A DNA stretch of 64,000 nt from Buchnera_K aphidicola_B (lineage in GTDB: Bacteria; Pseudomonadota; Gammaproteobacteria; Enterobacterales; Enterobacteriaceae): contig NZ_CP135015.1 of NCBI RefSeq assembly GCF_039388045.1, forward strand, positions 248,001 through 312,000, in the 5' to 3' direction. Positions 37,756 through 48,374 of the stretch are shown here, piece by piece. The notes beneath the pieces are model-generated. The model saw only the letters and a list, made by a program, of their open reading frames with translations, had not been told where the DNA came from and did not search any database. How positions within the stretch are numbered: position 1 is the stretch's first letter; every line of letters starts with the position of its first letter. Made by a program: the position numbers and the translations under genes.

Positions 37756-38343
37756 TTAAAAAATTTTTGCTTTTATAGAACATATAATATTTTGAACATT
37801 TTTTTGTAAATCATCTTGCCCATTAATATGAATATAAGGTTTAATAGGGATTTCATAAATATCATTAATACCAGTAAAATTCTTTATATTTCCATTAGAA
37901 GCTTTTTTATACAAACCTTTAGGATCTCTTAATTGACAAACACTTAATGGAGTATCAATAAAAATTTCGTAAAAATTTTCTAAACCAATTATTTTTTTAG
38001 CTAATGCGCGATTTTTCAAATAAGGAGAAATACATGTAACTAAAACAACTATACCAGAATCTAGAAATAATTTAACTACTTCTGAAATACGTCTAATATT
38101 CTCTTTTCGATCTTTTTTTTTAAAATTTAAATCCTTACATAAACCATGCCTTACATTATCCCCATCTAATAGATATGTAATTATATTTAACTTATATAAT
38201 TCTTGTTCAACAATATTAGCTATAGTTGATTTACCCGAACCTGATAAACCAGTAAACCATAATACTAAAGAATTGTGTTTATGATGAATTTCTCTTAAAT
38301 TTCTATTAATAAAATTATTAGACCAAAAAATATTCGAAGTCAT
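37756..38343 (-). CDS. cysC: adenylylsulfate kinase (APS kinase)
   Basis: 195 aa (E. coli 201). Phosphorylates APS to PAPS. P-loop GLSGSGKS (32-39), LLDGDNVRHGLC, KENIRRI, the active-site serine in CISPYL, and DPKGLYKKA. Last gene of the sulfate-assimilation block, 3 nt after cysN. Confidence 0.96.
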   Translation of the reverse strand: MTSNIFWSNNFINRNLREIHHKHNSLVLWFTGLSGSGKSTIANIVEQELYKLNIITYLLDGDNVRHGLCKDLNFKKKDRKENIRRISEVVKLFLDSGIVVLVTCISPYLKNRALAKKIIGLENFYEIFIDTPLSVCQLRDPKGLYKKASNGNIKNFTGINDIYEIPIKPYIHINGQDDLQKNVQNIICSIKAKIF

Positions 38344-38346
38344 AGA

Positions 38347-39780
38347 TTATTTTTTTTTCCAATCTTGTAATAAATTATTCATTTTCCAATGAGGAAAATA
38401 TTTACAAATAAAAGTATTCAATTCTAATTCAAAAACCTTATTAACTATTTTTTTAGAATTAAAAGTATTGTTCTTACTTTTGCGAATCATACCAGCTGCA
38501 AGAGTTCGATTATTTAATATATCAATAAATATCATACCACCTAAAATATTGTTTTTAATATACTTTTCAAAAAAAATCTTTTCTTCAAAAATAATATGTA
38601 TTAATCCAATATCATTTAAACATAAAAAATCTTGTTTTTCTTTGTTTAAATTATTAATATTTATTTTATAAATTATTTCTTTTACACAAGCTTTTATTTT
38701 TTTTCCTGCAATTTTAATATTATATGATTTACCTAAAATTAATTTTTCCTCATCCATCCAAACTAAATCTACTATAGCTTCATCATATGTTTTCACTTTT
38801 GCTTCATATTCAACAATACAATCACCTCTACTTATATCAATTTCATCTTTTAATAATATTGTAATTGCTTGACCAGAAACAGCTTGATTTAATTTTCCAT
38901 CAAATGTAATTATCTCTTTTACATAGGAACTATGAAAAGAAGGTAAGATCTTTATTTTTTGCCCTACATTAATTGATCCTGAAACTAATGTACCAGAATA
39001 ACCACGAAAATTTGAATTTGGACGGTTGATATATTGTATAGGAAAACGAGTATTTTTTTTAAAATAAGAAGGTAAATTAATAGATTCAATATATCGTAAT
39101 AATGTCAATCCTTCATACCAAGGCATTAAATTAGTACTGTAAACTACATTTTCACCTGATAAAGCTGAAATAGGAATAAATTCTGTATTTAATTTTAAAG
39201 ATAATTTTTTTGAAAATATTAAAAAATCATTTTTAATTCTTAAAAAAACTTCTTTGCTATAATTAATGACATCCATTTTATTAATAGCAATTATAAAATT
39301 TTTAATTCCCAATAAATTTACAATAAAACTATGACGCTTAGTTTGTTCTAATAAACCTTTACTTGCATCAATTAATAAAATAGCTAAATCACAATTAGAT
39401 GCACCAGTAGCCATATTACGAGTATATTGTATATGACCAGGAGTATCTACTATTATAAATTTTTTTTTATTCGTTGAAAAATATCTATATGCAACATCTA
39501 TAGTAATACCTTGTTCTTTTTCAGATTGCAAACTATCTAATAACAAAGATAAATCTATTTTACTACCTTGAGTTCCATGGCGTTTACTATCATTTTTCAA
39601 AGAAATTAATTGATCAGAATAAATCATTTTAGTATCATGTAATAATCGACCTATTAAAGTACTTTTTCCATCATCTACACTACCACATGTTAAAAATCTT
39701 AATAAATTTTTTTTTTTTTCCATTTCAAACCAATTTTTAAAACTATTGTTTTTTTTAATATTTTTATTAACAATATTCAT
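38347..39780 (-). CDS. cysN: sulfate adenylyltransferase subunit 1 (GTPase)
   Basis: 477 aa (E. coli 475). Regulatory GTPase of ATP sulfurylase. GSVDDGKS (33-40), QGITIDVAYRYF, DTPGH (followed by IQYTRNM where E. coli has EQYTRNM), NKMD; then the two EF-Tu-like barrels (VNRPN-type segment INRPNSNFRGYSGTL). TAGGAAA lies before the ATG, in the tail of cysD. It functions only with CysD. Confidence 0.96.
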   Translation of the reverse strand: MNIVNKNIKKNNSFKNWFEMEKKKNLLRFLTCGSVDDGKSTLIGRLLHDTKMIYSDQLISLKNDSKRHGTQGSKIDLSLLLDSLQSEKEQGITIDVAYRYFSTNKKKFIIVDTPGHIQYTRNMATGASNCDLAILLIDASKGLLEQTKRHSFIVNLLGIKNFIIAINKMDVINYSKEVFLRIKNDFLIFSKKLSLKLNTEFIPISALSGENVVYSTNLMPWYEGLTLLRYIESINLPSYFKKNTRFPIQYINRPNSNFRGYSGTLVSGSINVGQKIKILPSFHSSYVKEIITFDGKLNQAVSGQAITILLKDEIDISRGDCIVEYEAKVKTYDEAIVDLVWMDEEKLILGKSYNIKIAGKKIKACVKEIIYKININNLNKEKQDFLCLNDIGLIHIIFEEKIFFEKYIKNNILGGMIFIDILNNRTLAAGMIRKSKNNTFNSKKIVNKVFELELNTFICKYFPHWKMNNLLQDWKKK

Positions 39781-39793
39781 ACTTTATAATTTC

Positions 39794-40704
39794 CTAAAAA
39801 TAACCTTCTCTTTTTTTAAGTTCCATAGAACCAATTTTATCATTATCTATTATTCTACCTGAACGTTCACTATACTGAGTTAATAACATTTCTTTTATAA
39901 TACCTTTATAGTAGTAGCTGTAGATTTTATAGGACTTGTTAAAGGCCAACAACCTAAAGTTCTAAAACGAACCATACATTTTTGAAGAAATTCATTAGAT
40001 TTTAAAAAAATACGATCATCATTAATCATTAATAACATATTATCACGTTTTAAAACAAGTCTTTTTTTAGCAAAATACAAAGGCACTACATCAATATTTT
40101 CTAATAAAATATATTCCCAAATATCTAATTCTGTCCAATTTGATAAAGGAAAAACACGAATACTTTCTCCTTTATTAATTTGACCATTATAATTATTCCA
40201 TAATTCCGGACGTTGATTTTTTGGATTCCACCTATGATATATATCTCGAAAAGAATATATACGTTCTTTAGATCTTGATTTTTCCTCATCTCTTCTAGCA
40301 CCTCCAAAAGCAGCATCAAAATTATATTTATCTAAAGCTTGCTTTAAACCTTCTGTTTTCATTATATTAGTATATTTATCACTACCATCCTGAAAAGGGT
40401 TAATACCACTTAATACACCATTTTCATTAGAATAAATGATAATATTTAAATTTAATTTTTTAGCTATATTATCTCGAAATTCATACATTTCTTTAAATTT
40501 CCATAACGTATCAACATGTAATAAAGGAAAAGGTATGTTTCCAGGAAAAAATGCTTTTCGAGCTAAATGTAACATTACAGAAGAATCTTTGCCAATAGAA
40601 TATAACATGACAGGGTTATTAAATTCTGCTACTACCTCTCTAAATATATATATACTTTCTGATTCTAATTTCTGCAAATGAGTAAAATAATTTTTTCTTA
40701 TCAT
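39794..40704 (-). CDS. cysD: sulfate adenylyltransferase subunit 2, frameshifted near the 3' end
   Basis: Catalytic subunit of ATP sulfurylase. Start at ATG 40704 (MIRKNYFTHLQKLESES), AAGG 6 nt upstream. NPVMLYSIGKDSSVMLHLARKAF with the SGGKDS-type PP-loop, GGARRDEEKSR, and FRTLGCWPLT are intact. After STATTIK the frame ends in TAA (39895-39897). One extra base near 39904 would restore GIIKEML through SMELKKREGYF and a stop at 39794-39796, giving 303 aa that align without a gap to the 302-aa E. coli protein. The site is only AAAGG, not a long homopolymer. The unshifted product lacks about 36 C-terminal residues. Recent mutation, sequencing error or recoding are all possible. Confidence 0.93.
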
Positions 40705-40747
40705 ATTCAACCTTATATTAAATAATTAAATAAATTATATAATTATT

Positions 40748-42124
40748 TCAATTTAACCATGACAATTTTTTATGTAAATTTACAACCTTTCCAATAATTA
40801 ACAAAATGGGATTACTTAATTTTTTAGATAAGAATACAATTTCTTTCAATTGACCAAAAAGAACCTTTTGATATAATAATGTCCCAAAACCAACTAAAAC
40901 TATGGGTGTATTTAGAAAAAACCCCTTGGATAAAACCGACTTTAAAATATCTTGTATTTTTGTTTTGCACATATAAAATACTAAAGTTTCTGCATTTTTA
41001 GAATAAATAATAGAATTATTAATATTACTATTTTTATATAAATTTGCAGTTAAAAATAATACACTACTAGAATATTTTCTATAAGTCAAAGGAACGCCAA
41101 TAGAAGCAGATATACCCACAGCGCTAGTTATTCCAGGAATAATTTTAAATTTAATACCAGCTTTTTTAACAGCAATTAATTCTTCTACACCTCTGCCAAA
41201 AATAAAAGAATCTCCTCCTTTTAAACGAACTACTCGATAACCTTGTTTAGCAAATTTTATCAATAATTCATTAATTTCATTTTGTGTAATAGAATTCAAA
41301 CCAAACCTTTTACCTACACATAAAAGTTTTGCATCTTTTCGTATTAATTGCAGTATATTTCTACTAATTAAATAATCATATAACACAATATCGGCTCTTT
41401 GTAATGTTTGTAAACCTTTAATAGTTAAAAGTTCGCTATCTCCTGGACCAGCGCCAACTAAAACTACTTCACCATCTCGTTTAACATTGTTAATCATGTA
41501 ACTATATAAAATTTGTATAGCATTTTTAAAATTATTATGTAAAATTTCATTTATAAATGAACTATCAAAAACACTTTCCCAAAAAAAACGCCTTTCAGAT
41601 AAATTACTAGAATAAAATTTAATTATTTTCCTAAATTTTCCAGATAATAAAGCAATATTCCCAAAATTATATGGTATAAGAATTTCAATTTTTTCTCTTA
41701 TTATTCTTGTTAATACAGGTGATTTTCCTTTAGAAGAAACTGCAATTAAAATTGGATCTCTATTAACTATGGAAGGAAATATAAATGAACATAATTTTTC
41801 ATTATCTACTGTATTTATCAAAATTTTATTATTATTAATTAACTTATAAATTCTATTATTATAATTGTTATTATTAGTTGCTATGACTACTAAACACACA
41901 TTTTTAAGATATTTTTTAAAATAATTCATACTAATCCAAATTACTTTTTTATTATACATATATAAAAATAATTTTTTACATAATTTCTTTGAAATAATAT
42001 GAATATTTGCATGACATTGTAATAATAATTTTATTTTACGGTAAGCAATCATACCACCACCAAAAACTAAAACTTTTTTAAATTTCAAATTAATAAATAT
42101 AGGTAAATATTTCATATAATCCAT
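40748..42124 (-). CDS. cysG: siroheme synthase (uroporphyrinogen-III methyltransferase / precorrin-2 dehydrogenase / ferrochelatase)
   Basis: 458 aa, full-length fusion (E. coli 457). N-terminal part (1-about 210): NAD site VFGGGMIAYRK, catalytic aspartate in TVDNEKLCSF, AVSSKGKSPVL. C-terminal SUMT part (from about 215): VVLVGAGPGDSELLTIKGL, RLKGGDSFIFGRG, PGITSAVGIS, VFYMCK. Makes the siroheme cofactor of CysI. The start is either this ATG or the one three codons later (42115). Lies inside the cys block between cysH and cysD. Confidence 0.96.
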   Translation of the reverse strand: MDYMKYLPIFINLKFKKVLVFGGGMIAYRKIKLLLQCHANIHIISKKLCKKLFLYMYNKKVIWISMNYFKKYLKNVCLVVIATNNNNYNNRIYKLINNNKILINTVDNEKLCSFIFPSIVNRDPILIAVSSKGKSPVLTRIIREKIEILIPYNFGNIALLSGKFRKIIKFYSSNLSERRFFWESVFDSSFINEILHNNFKNAIQILYSYMINNVKRDGEVVLVGAGPGDSELLTIKGLQTLQRADIVLYDYLISRNILQLIRKDAKLLCVGKRFGLNSITQNEINELLIKFAKQGYRVVRLKGGDSFIFGRGVEELIAVKKAGIKFKIIPGITSAVGISASIGVPLTYRKYSSSVLFLTANLYKNSNINNSIIYSKNAETLVFYMCKTKIQDILKSVLSKGFFLNTPIVLVGFGTLLYQKVLFGQLKEIVFLSKKLSNPILLIIGKVVNLHKKLSWLN

Positions 42125-42211
42125 TTGTCATTATAAATGCTTTAAATAATTAATATTTTTTAAAAATATTTTTAAATAATATAAATTATTAATATGTATA
42201 AATATAAAAAA

Positions 42212-42949
42212 TTAAATTAAATCATGTAAACCACATTCTCTTTTTAAACCAAAAAAACGTGTATTTTCTTCTGATTCACCTGGAATATATTTTCTAGTAG
42301 TATGCACATCTCCTACAGATACATAACCTTTATCCCATAATGGATGGTACGGTAAATTATGTTTTTTTAGATATTTATGTATATGTAAATTACTCCAATC
42401 TAATATTGGTAAAAATTTAAAAATATTTTTTTGTAAAGATAAATATGATAATTTTGCTCTTGTAGAAGATTGCTGTATTCTTAAACCAGCGAACCAAGTT
42501 CTAACAGAAAATTTACTAAAAGATTTGTTCATAGGTTGTATTTTATTAATATTATTATATAGATTAATACCTTCCAATCCCATATTCCATAATTCACCGT
42601 AACGTACTTTTTGCCAAGATGATGAAATATTAGCATTAAAAACATGTAAATTTAAACATAAACGAGAATGTAAAATATCTATAAATTTATATGTTTCAGG
42701 AAATAAATATCCAGTATCAATTAAAATAACTGGTATTTTAGGTTTTTGTGTAGTCATTAAATGCAATAAAACAGCAGATTGCACTCCAAAACTAGAAGTT
42801 AATACAAAATTAGAAAATAAATTATTTAAAGCCCATGTAATTCTTTCAGTAGCAGATAACTTATGTAAAATTTTATTTAATTTTAATAAATTTTTAAAAT
42901 ATATATTTTTATTAAATATATGATTATTAAATAAATTGTTAATCTTCAT
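42212..42949 (-). CDS. cysH: phosphoadenylylsulfate (PAPS) reductase
   Basis: 245 aa (E. coli 244). Reduces PAPS to sulfite with thioredoxin. TSSFGVQSAVLLHL, PVILIDTGYLFPETY, the arginine loop TWFAGLRIQQSSTR, and the C-terminal catalytic ECGLH with C239, the same number as in E. coli. The absence of the paired Cys motifs of APS reductases fits a PAPS enzyme, consistent with cysC being present. Confidence 0.96.
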   Translation of the reverse strand: MKINNLFNNHIFNKNIYFKNLLKLNKILHKLSATERITWALNNLFSNFVLTSSFGVQSAVLLHLMTTQKPKIPVILIDTGYLFPETYKFIDILHSRLCLNLHVFNANISSSWQKVRYGELWNMGLEGINLYNNINKIQPMNKSFSKFSVRTWFAGLRIQQSSTRAKLSYLSLQKNIFKFLPILDWSNLHIHKYLKKHNLPYHPLWDKGYVSVGDVHTTRKYIPGESEENTRFFGLKRECGLHDLI

Positions 42950-42986
42950 ATATAATTTCCTGAATTTAAATTTAATTATAAAATAT

Positions 42987-44660
42987 TTATTTAACTAAAC
43001 CTAAACGAATCACAAAGTCTCCAAAAAATTCGTTTTTTTGTCTTTTCTTTGACCATAAAGCTATTAAACTATCAATTTTATTTAAAATTTTTTCTTTAGA
43101 AATATTTTCGCAATAAATTTTAGCTATACGTGTTCCAATATTATTACCTCCGATATATAAATTATAACGACCCAAAGATCGACCAATTAATCCAATTTCA
43201 CTTAATAAAGATCTTCCACAACCATTAGGACAACCAGAAATTCTAAATGATATATTTTCCTTAAACATATTATATTTTAATAATATTTCTTCTATATTTA
43301 TAATATAATCAGGTAAAACCCGTTCTGCTTCAGCCATAGCTAAGGGACATGTTGGTAAAGACACACAAGCCATAGAATTTGAACGTATTTTACTAATAGA
43401 ATTGCATAAATTATATTTATCTATAATATTTTGTATCTTTTTCTTTTTTTGAGAATCAATATTAGATATTATTAAATTCTGATTTGCAGTAATACGAAAT
43501 ATTCCATTATATACATTTGCAATTTTAATCAAAGCGGTTTTTAATTGTTGCGCCTCATTGTCACAAATACGACCATTCTTAATAAATATTGTATAACTCC
43601 AAATATTATCTAAACCCCTCAACCAACCAAACCTATCTCCTCGGCTAGTAATATTATAATTTTTAATATTCTTTAATACAATTCCCGACCTAATTTCAAT
43701 TTCTTTTTTGAAAATTTTATATCCTACTCTAGCAATTGTATATCTTAATTTTGCATTTTTACGATTAGTGCGATTACCCCAATCTCTTTGTATAGCAATT
43801 ACAGTTTCAGCTATAATTAAAGTCTGTTCTACAGAAAAAAAACCAAATTCTTGTGCACATGCAGGCCATGTTAATTTATTTCCATGCTCTATAGATAATC
43901 CACCACCTAATAATAAATTAAAACCAATTAATTTATTATTTTTATGTATAGCTATAAACACCATATCATTAGCATTCATATCAACATCATTTTCTGGAGG
44001 TATTATAATTGCTGTCTTAAACTTTCTTGGTAAATATGTTTTCCCTAAAATCGGTTCTTCATCTAAACCATAAATTTTTTTCTTATCTAACCATATTTCT
44101 GCATACGCTTTAGTTTTTGGTAATAAATGTTTTGAAATTTTTACTGCCCAATTATACACTTCATTATGCAATTCAGAACGCATAGGATTAGAAGTACATA
44201 AAACATTTCTATTTACATCATTTGCAGTACCTATTGAATCTAATGATAAACTCGATAACATTTTATGTATTTTTTTTAAATCTTTTTTATAAATACCATG
44301 TATTTGAAATGTTTGACGATTTGTTAATCTAATTGTTTTATATATTGTATATTTTTCCGAAAAAGCAATTATTTTTAAAAATTGTTCAGAAGTTAATAAA
44401 CCACCAGGTAATCTACAACGCAACATCATGGCGTGTTTAGGCTCTAATTTTTGCGCAATCCTTAATTTACGAATATCTCTATCATCTTGTTGATACATTC
44501 CATGAAATCGTATTAATGAATAATTATCTCCTGTAAATCCATTAGTTATTTGATTTATTAAATCTTTCTTGATAGTTCCACGAAGAAAATTACTTTCACG
44601 TTTTATACGTTCTTCGTTGGTTAAATTTCCACATACTATAAGATCTTTTTTTTTTTTCAT
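42987..44660 (-). CDS. cysI: sulfite reductase hemoprotein (beta) subunit
   Basis: 557 aa (E. coli 570). Six-electron reduction of sulfite to sulfide on a siroheme-4Fe4S centre. IRLTNRQTFQIHGI, NDVNRNVLCTSNP, GGGLSIEHGNK, and the cluster motifs CVSLPTCPLAMAEAERVLPD and SGCPNGCGRS carry the four cysteine ligands. The start overlaps the cysJ stop (TAATG), so the two are translationally coupled. Confidence 0.97.
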   Translation of the reverse strand: MKKKKDLIVCGNLTNEERIKRESNFLRGTIKKDLINQITNGFTGDNYSLIRFHGMYQQDDRDIRKLRIAQKLEPKHAMMLRCRLPGGLLTSEQFLKIIAFSEKYTIYKTIRLTNRQTFQIHGIYKKDLKKIHKMLSSLSLDSIGTANDVNRNVLCTSNPMRSELHNEVYNWAVKISKHLLPKTKAYAEIWLDKKKIYGLDEEPILGKTYLPRKFKTAIIIPPENDVDMNANDMVFIAIHKNNKLIGFNLLLGGGLSIEHGNKLTWPACAQEFGFFSVEQTLIIAETVIAIQRDWGNRTNRKNAKLRYTIARVGYKIFKKEIEIRSGIVLKNIKNYNITSRGDRFGWLRGLDNIWSYTIFIKNGRICDNEAQQLKTALIKIANVYNGIFRITANQNLIISNIDSQKKKKIQNIIDKYNLCNSISKIRSNSMACVSLPTCPLAMAEAERVLPDYIINIEEILLKYNMFKENISFRISGCPNGCGRSLLSEIGLIGRSLGRYNLYIGGNNIGTRIAKIYCENISKEKILNKIDSLIALWSKKRQKNEFFGDFVIRLGLVK

Positions 44661-46477
44661 TAATATACATCTCTTTGATAACGTTTAGAACAACGTAATT
44701 TATTTAAATAATCATAAGCAATATTACTATTCATATTGCCATATTTTATAAAAATTTTTAATAAAGCAATTTCTGCAGATTTAGCGATAGTTTTAATATT
44801 TCCACAAACATATATATGCGCACCTTCTTGCACCCATTGCCAAATATCTTTTCCACGAAGATTAATCTTTTCTTGAATATATCTTTCTTTAATATGTTGA
44901 TCTCTCGAAAAAGCTAAATCTATACGTGTTAAGATACCAGAATTATAATATTTTTGCCATTCTAATTGATACAAAAAATCTTCTGTAAAAAATTGATTTC
45001 CGAAAAACAACCAATTTTTACCAGAAGCTTTTGAAGCGTAACGATCCTGTATAAATGCACGAAAAGGAGCAATTCCAGTACCAGCACAAATCATTATAAT
45101 AGAAACTGTTTTATCTTCTGGTAAACGAAAATTTTTATTAGAAAGAACATAGATTTTTAATTTATTTTTATCTGTTAATAAATTAGATAAATAATAAGAT
45201 GAACCACCAAAACGCATATTATTATTAAAATTATATTTTACTACTGCAACTGTAATATGTATTTCATTATCGACTTCTAATTGTGATGAAGATATAGAAT
45301 ATAAACGCGGTTGTAAAGGTCTTAAAATATTAATTAATACATCAGAATTTATTTTTTTTGGAAAATAACTAATCATATCTACAATAGGTGTAAAGTATGA
45401 ATATAATTTCAATTTTTCTTTTTTTGATTTTAAAATATTTAAAGAATAATTATAATTAATTAAGGATAAATATTTTTTAGCAACACTATATGTATTTACA
45501 GTTAATTCATAATATTTTTTTAATGCATATAAAATTTTTATATCTTTACCATTATAATTAATTAGTGTATTTTTTACAATATTTAATAATTTCAATATTT
45601 TTAAAATTAAATTTAAATTATTCTGATACCATACACCTATAGCATCACCAGGTAGATATTGTATACCAGAAGAAGCTAAATCAATTTCTATATGTCGAAT
45701 ATCTTTATTAGCATATTCTCCAGTTATTTTTTGATTAATTAAGATAGAAGTTTTAAATGGTTTATTTTTTGTATATTTATTTAATTTATAGGTTTGATTA
45801 ATATATTTTTTTTGTATATTTTTTTGAACATTTAAAAAATTTTTATTTTTATCAATAATTATTTTTAAAATTTTTTTAATCCATTTTTTAGCAATAATTT
45901 TATATTCAATATCTGCATCTACTCTAGGTAATAATTGTTTTCCACCTAAAGAACGTAAGATCTTATCAAAATCTTTCCCAGCTTTACAAAAAAAATCATA
46001 TGTTTTATCACCTAAACTAAATATAGAATAATGTAAATTATCTAATTTTGGGCTTCTTTTAGAAATTAAAAAATTATAAAAATCACAAGCATTATCAGGA
46101 ATCTCCCCTTCACCTTGAGTAGATATAATGATTATTAATAATTTTTCATTAATAATTTTTTTAAATTTAAATTCATCAGCATCAAGTAATTTCGCAGAAA
46201 TATTAAATTCAATACATTTTTTATAAAATTTTTCCGATAAAAGACGTGCGTTTCCTGTTTGTGAAGCGGAAATTATTGTTATATGATCATTATTTGTAAA
46301 TTCACAAGAAATATTTTGATTTTTATAATTATTTGCAATTCCCCAAAAATAACCTGATAACCAAGAAATCTGCATATTTGACAAATTATTTGTAATTGAT
46401 TTTATAACATCCATATTTTTAGAATCTATAGGACAACAATCCTGCGTAATTAATTTATCCATTATAACGCTACACAT
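44660..46477 (-). CDS. cysJ: sulfite reductase flavoprotein (alpha) subunit
   Basis: 605 aa (E. coli 599). Flavodoxin domain with SASQTGNARLLSEKF and STQGEGEIPD, a connecting domain, the FAD motif RLYSISS, GGSSYYLS, and the NADPH-binding CAGTGIAPFRAF; the C-terminal YQRDVY is identical to E. coli. A second ATG five codons in (46462) is an alternative start; neither has a clear ribosome site. First gene of the block, divergent from polA. Confidence 0.96.
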   Translation of the reverse strand: MCSVIMDKLITQDCCPIDSKNMDVIKSITNNLSNMQISWLSGYFWGIANNYKNQNISCEFTNNDHITIISASQTGNARLLSEKFYKKCIEFNISAKLLDADEFKFKKIINEKLLIIIISTQGEGEIPDNACDFYNFLISKRSPKLDNLHYSIFSLGDKTYDFFCKAGKDFDKILRSLGGKQLLPRVDADIEYKIIAKKWIKKILKIIIDKNKNFLNVQKNIQKKYINQTYKLNKYTKNKPFKTSILINQKITGEYANKDIRHIEIDLASSGIQYLPGDAIGVWYQNNLNLILKILKLLNIVKNTLINYNGKDIKILYALKKYYELTVNTYSVAKKYLSLINYNYSLNILKSKKEKLKLYSYFTPIVDMISYFPKKINSDVLINILRPLQPRLYSISSSQLEVDNEIHITVAVVKYNFNNNMRFGGSSYYLSNLLTDKNKLKIYVLSNKNFRLPEDKTVSIIMICAGTGIAPFRAFIQDRYASKASGKNWLFFGNQFFTEDFLYQLEWQKYYNSGILTRIDLAFSRDQHIKERYIQEKINLRGKDIWQWVQEGAHIYVCGNIKTIAKSAEIALLKIFIKYGNMNSNIAYDYLNKLRCSKRYQRDVY

Positions 46478-46658
46478 AACTAAATAAAAAATTAAATATT
46501 ATAAGAATATTATATGTTATATAAAATATAATTAATATATTTATTATATAAATATAAATTATTTAAAATATTTGGATATTAAAAAATTAAATATTAATAA
46601 GATAATGTAAATATATAAATAATATCATTAAATTATATTTTAATATAAAATAAATAAT

Positions 46659-47561
<903 letters not shown>

Positions 47562-47565
<4 letters not shown>

Positions 47566-48176
47566 TATAATGTATTTTTTTTCTGATGCATGGCAATAAT
47601 TTTATTCTTTAATAACTCTATTCCTTTTTTTTTCAAAGATGAATAAATTATGATATCTAGAATATTTTCGATAAATAAAATTTTTTTTTTAATCAATAAA
47701 AGTTGTTTATTTTGTTCTTGTGTACTTAATTTATCAGATTTGGTTAATAATATAACTACAGGAATAGTATAATTTTTAACATAATCTAAAAAAATTCTAT
47801 CAAGATTTTTTAAAGGATTTCTTATATCCATTAATAATATTATACCTATTAATTGTTGCCTATATTGTAAATAATTAAATAATAAATTTTGTATTTTTTT
47901 TTTTTTTTTTTTTGAGTGATTAACATATCCATAACCTGGAAGATCTACTAAAAAAAAATCATTATTAACTTTAAAAAAATTAACTAAATTAGTACTTCCT
48001 GGTTTCTTACTAACACGAGATAATTTTTTTTGATTAGTTAAACTATTAATAACACTAGACTTTCCACAATTTGAATATCCAAAAAAAGCTATTTCTGTAT
48101 TTTTATAAATATTTATTTTAGAAATATCATGAAAACTTTTATAAAAAATGGCATTATAAAAAGAATTAAAGAACAT
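47562..48176 (-). CDS. engB: ribosome biogenesis GTPase EngB (YsxC/YihA)
   Basis: 204 aa from ATG 48176 (E. coli 210); GGAG lies 7 nt upstream, so the 18 open codons further upstream are not used. G1 GYSNCGKS (33-40), DLPGYGYVNHS, LLTKSDKL and SSLKKKGI. Assists 50S assembly. A 20-nt A tract (47894-47913) encodes six lysines after VNHS and is in frame. The stop TAA overlaps the polA stop in a shared TTAA. polA and yihA are neighbours in E. coli too. Confidence 0.95.
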
Positions 48177-48374
48177 AAATACTCCAAAAATAACAATAAA
48201 TTCAAATATTAACCATCTATTAAAAAACAATAAATATTGTTAAATTGAATATCAATAATATATAAAATAATAAAATTATAAATAATCTAATCAAATTAAA
48301 ATATTAAATAATAATGTAATATTAAATAAAATATTTTTATAATAAATAATATTTATTTTATAAATGAGAATTAT

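Noticed and set aside
39794..39910. Programmed ribosomal frameshift in cysD
   Set aside because: No slippery heptamer, stimulator or stable downstream stem visible, and the E. coli family does not use one. Kept only as one of several explanations.
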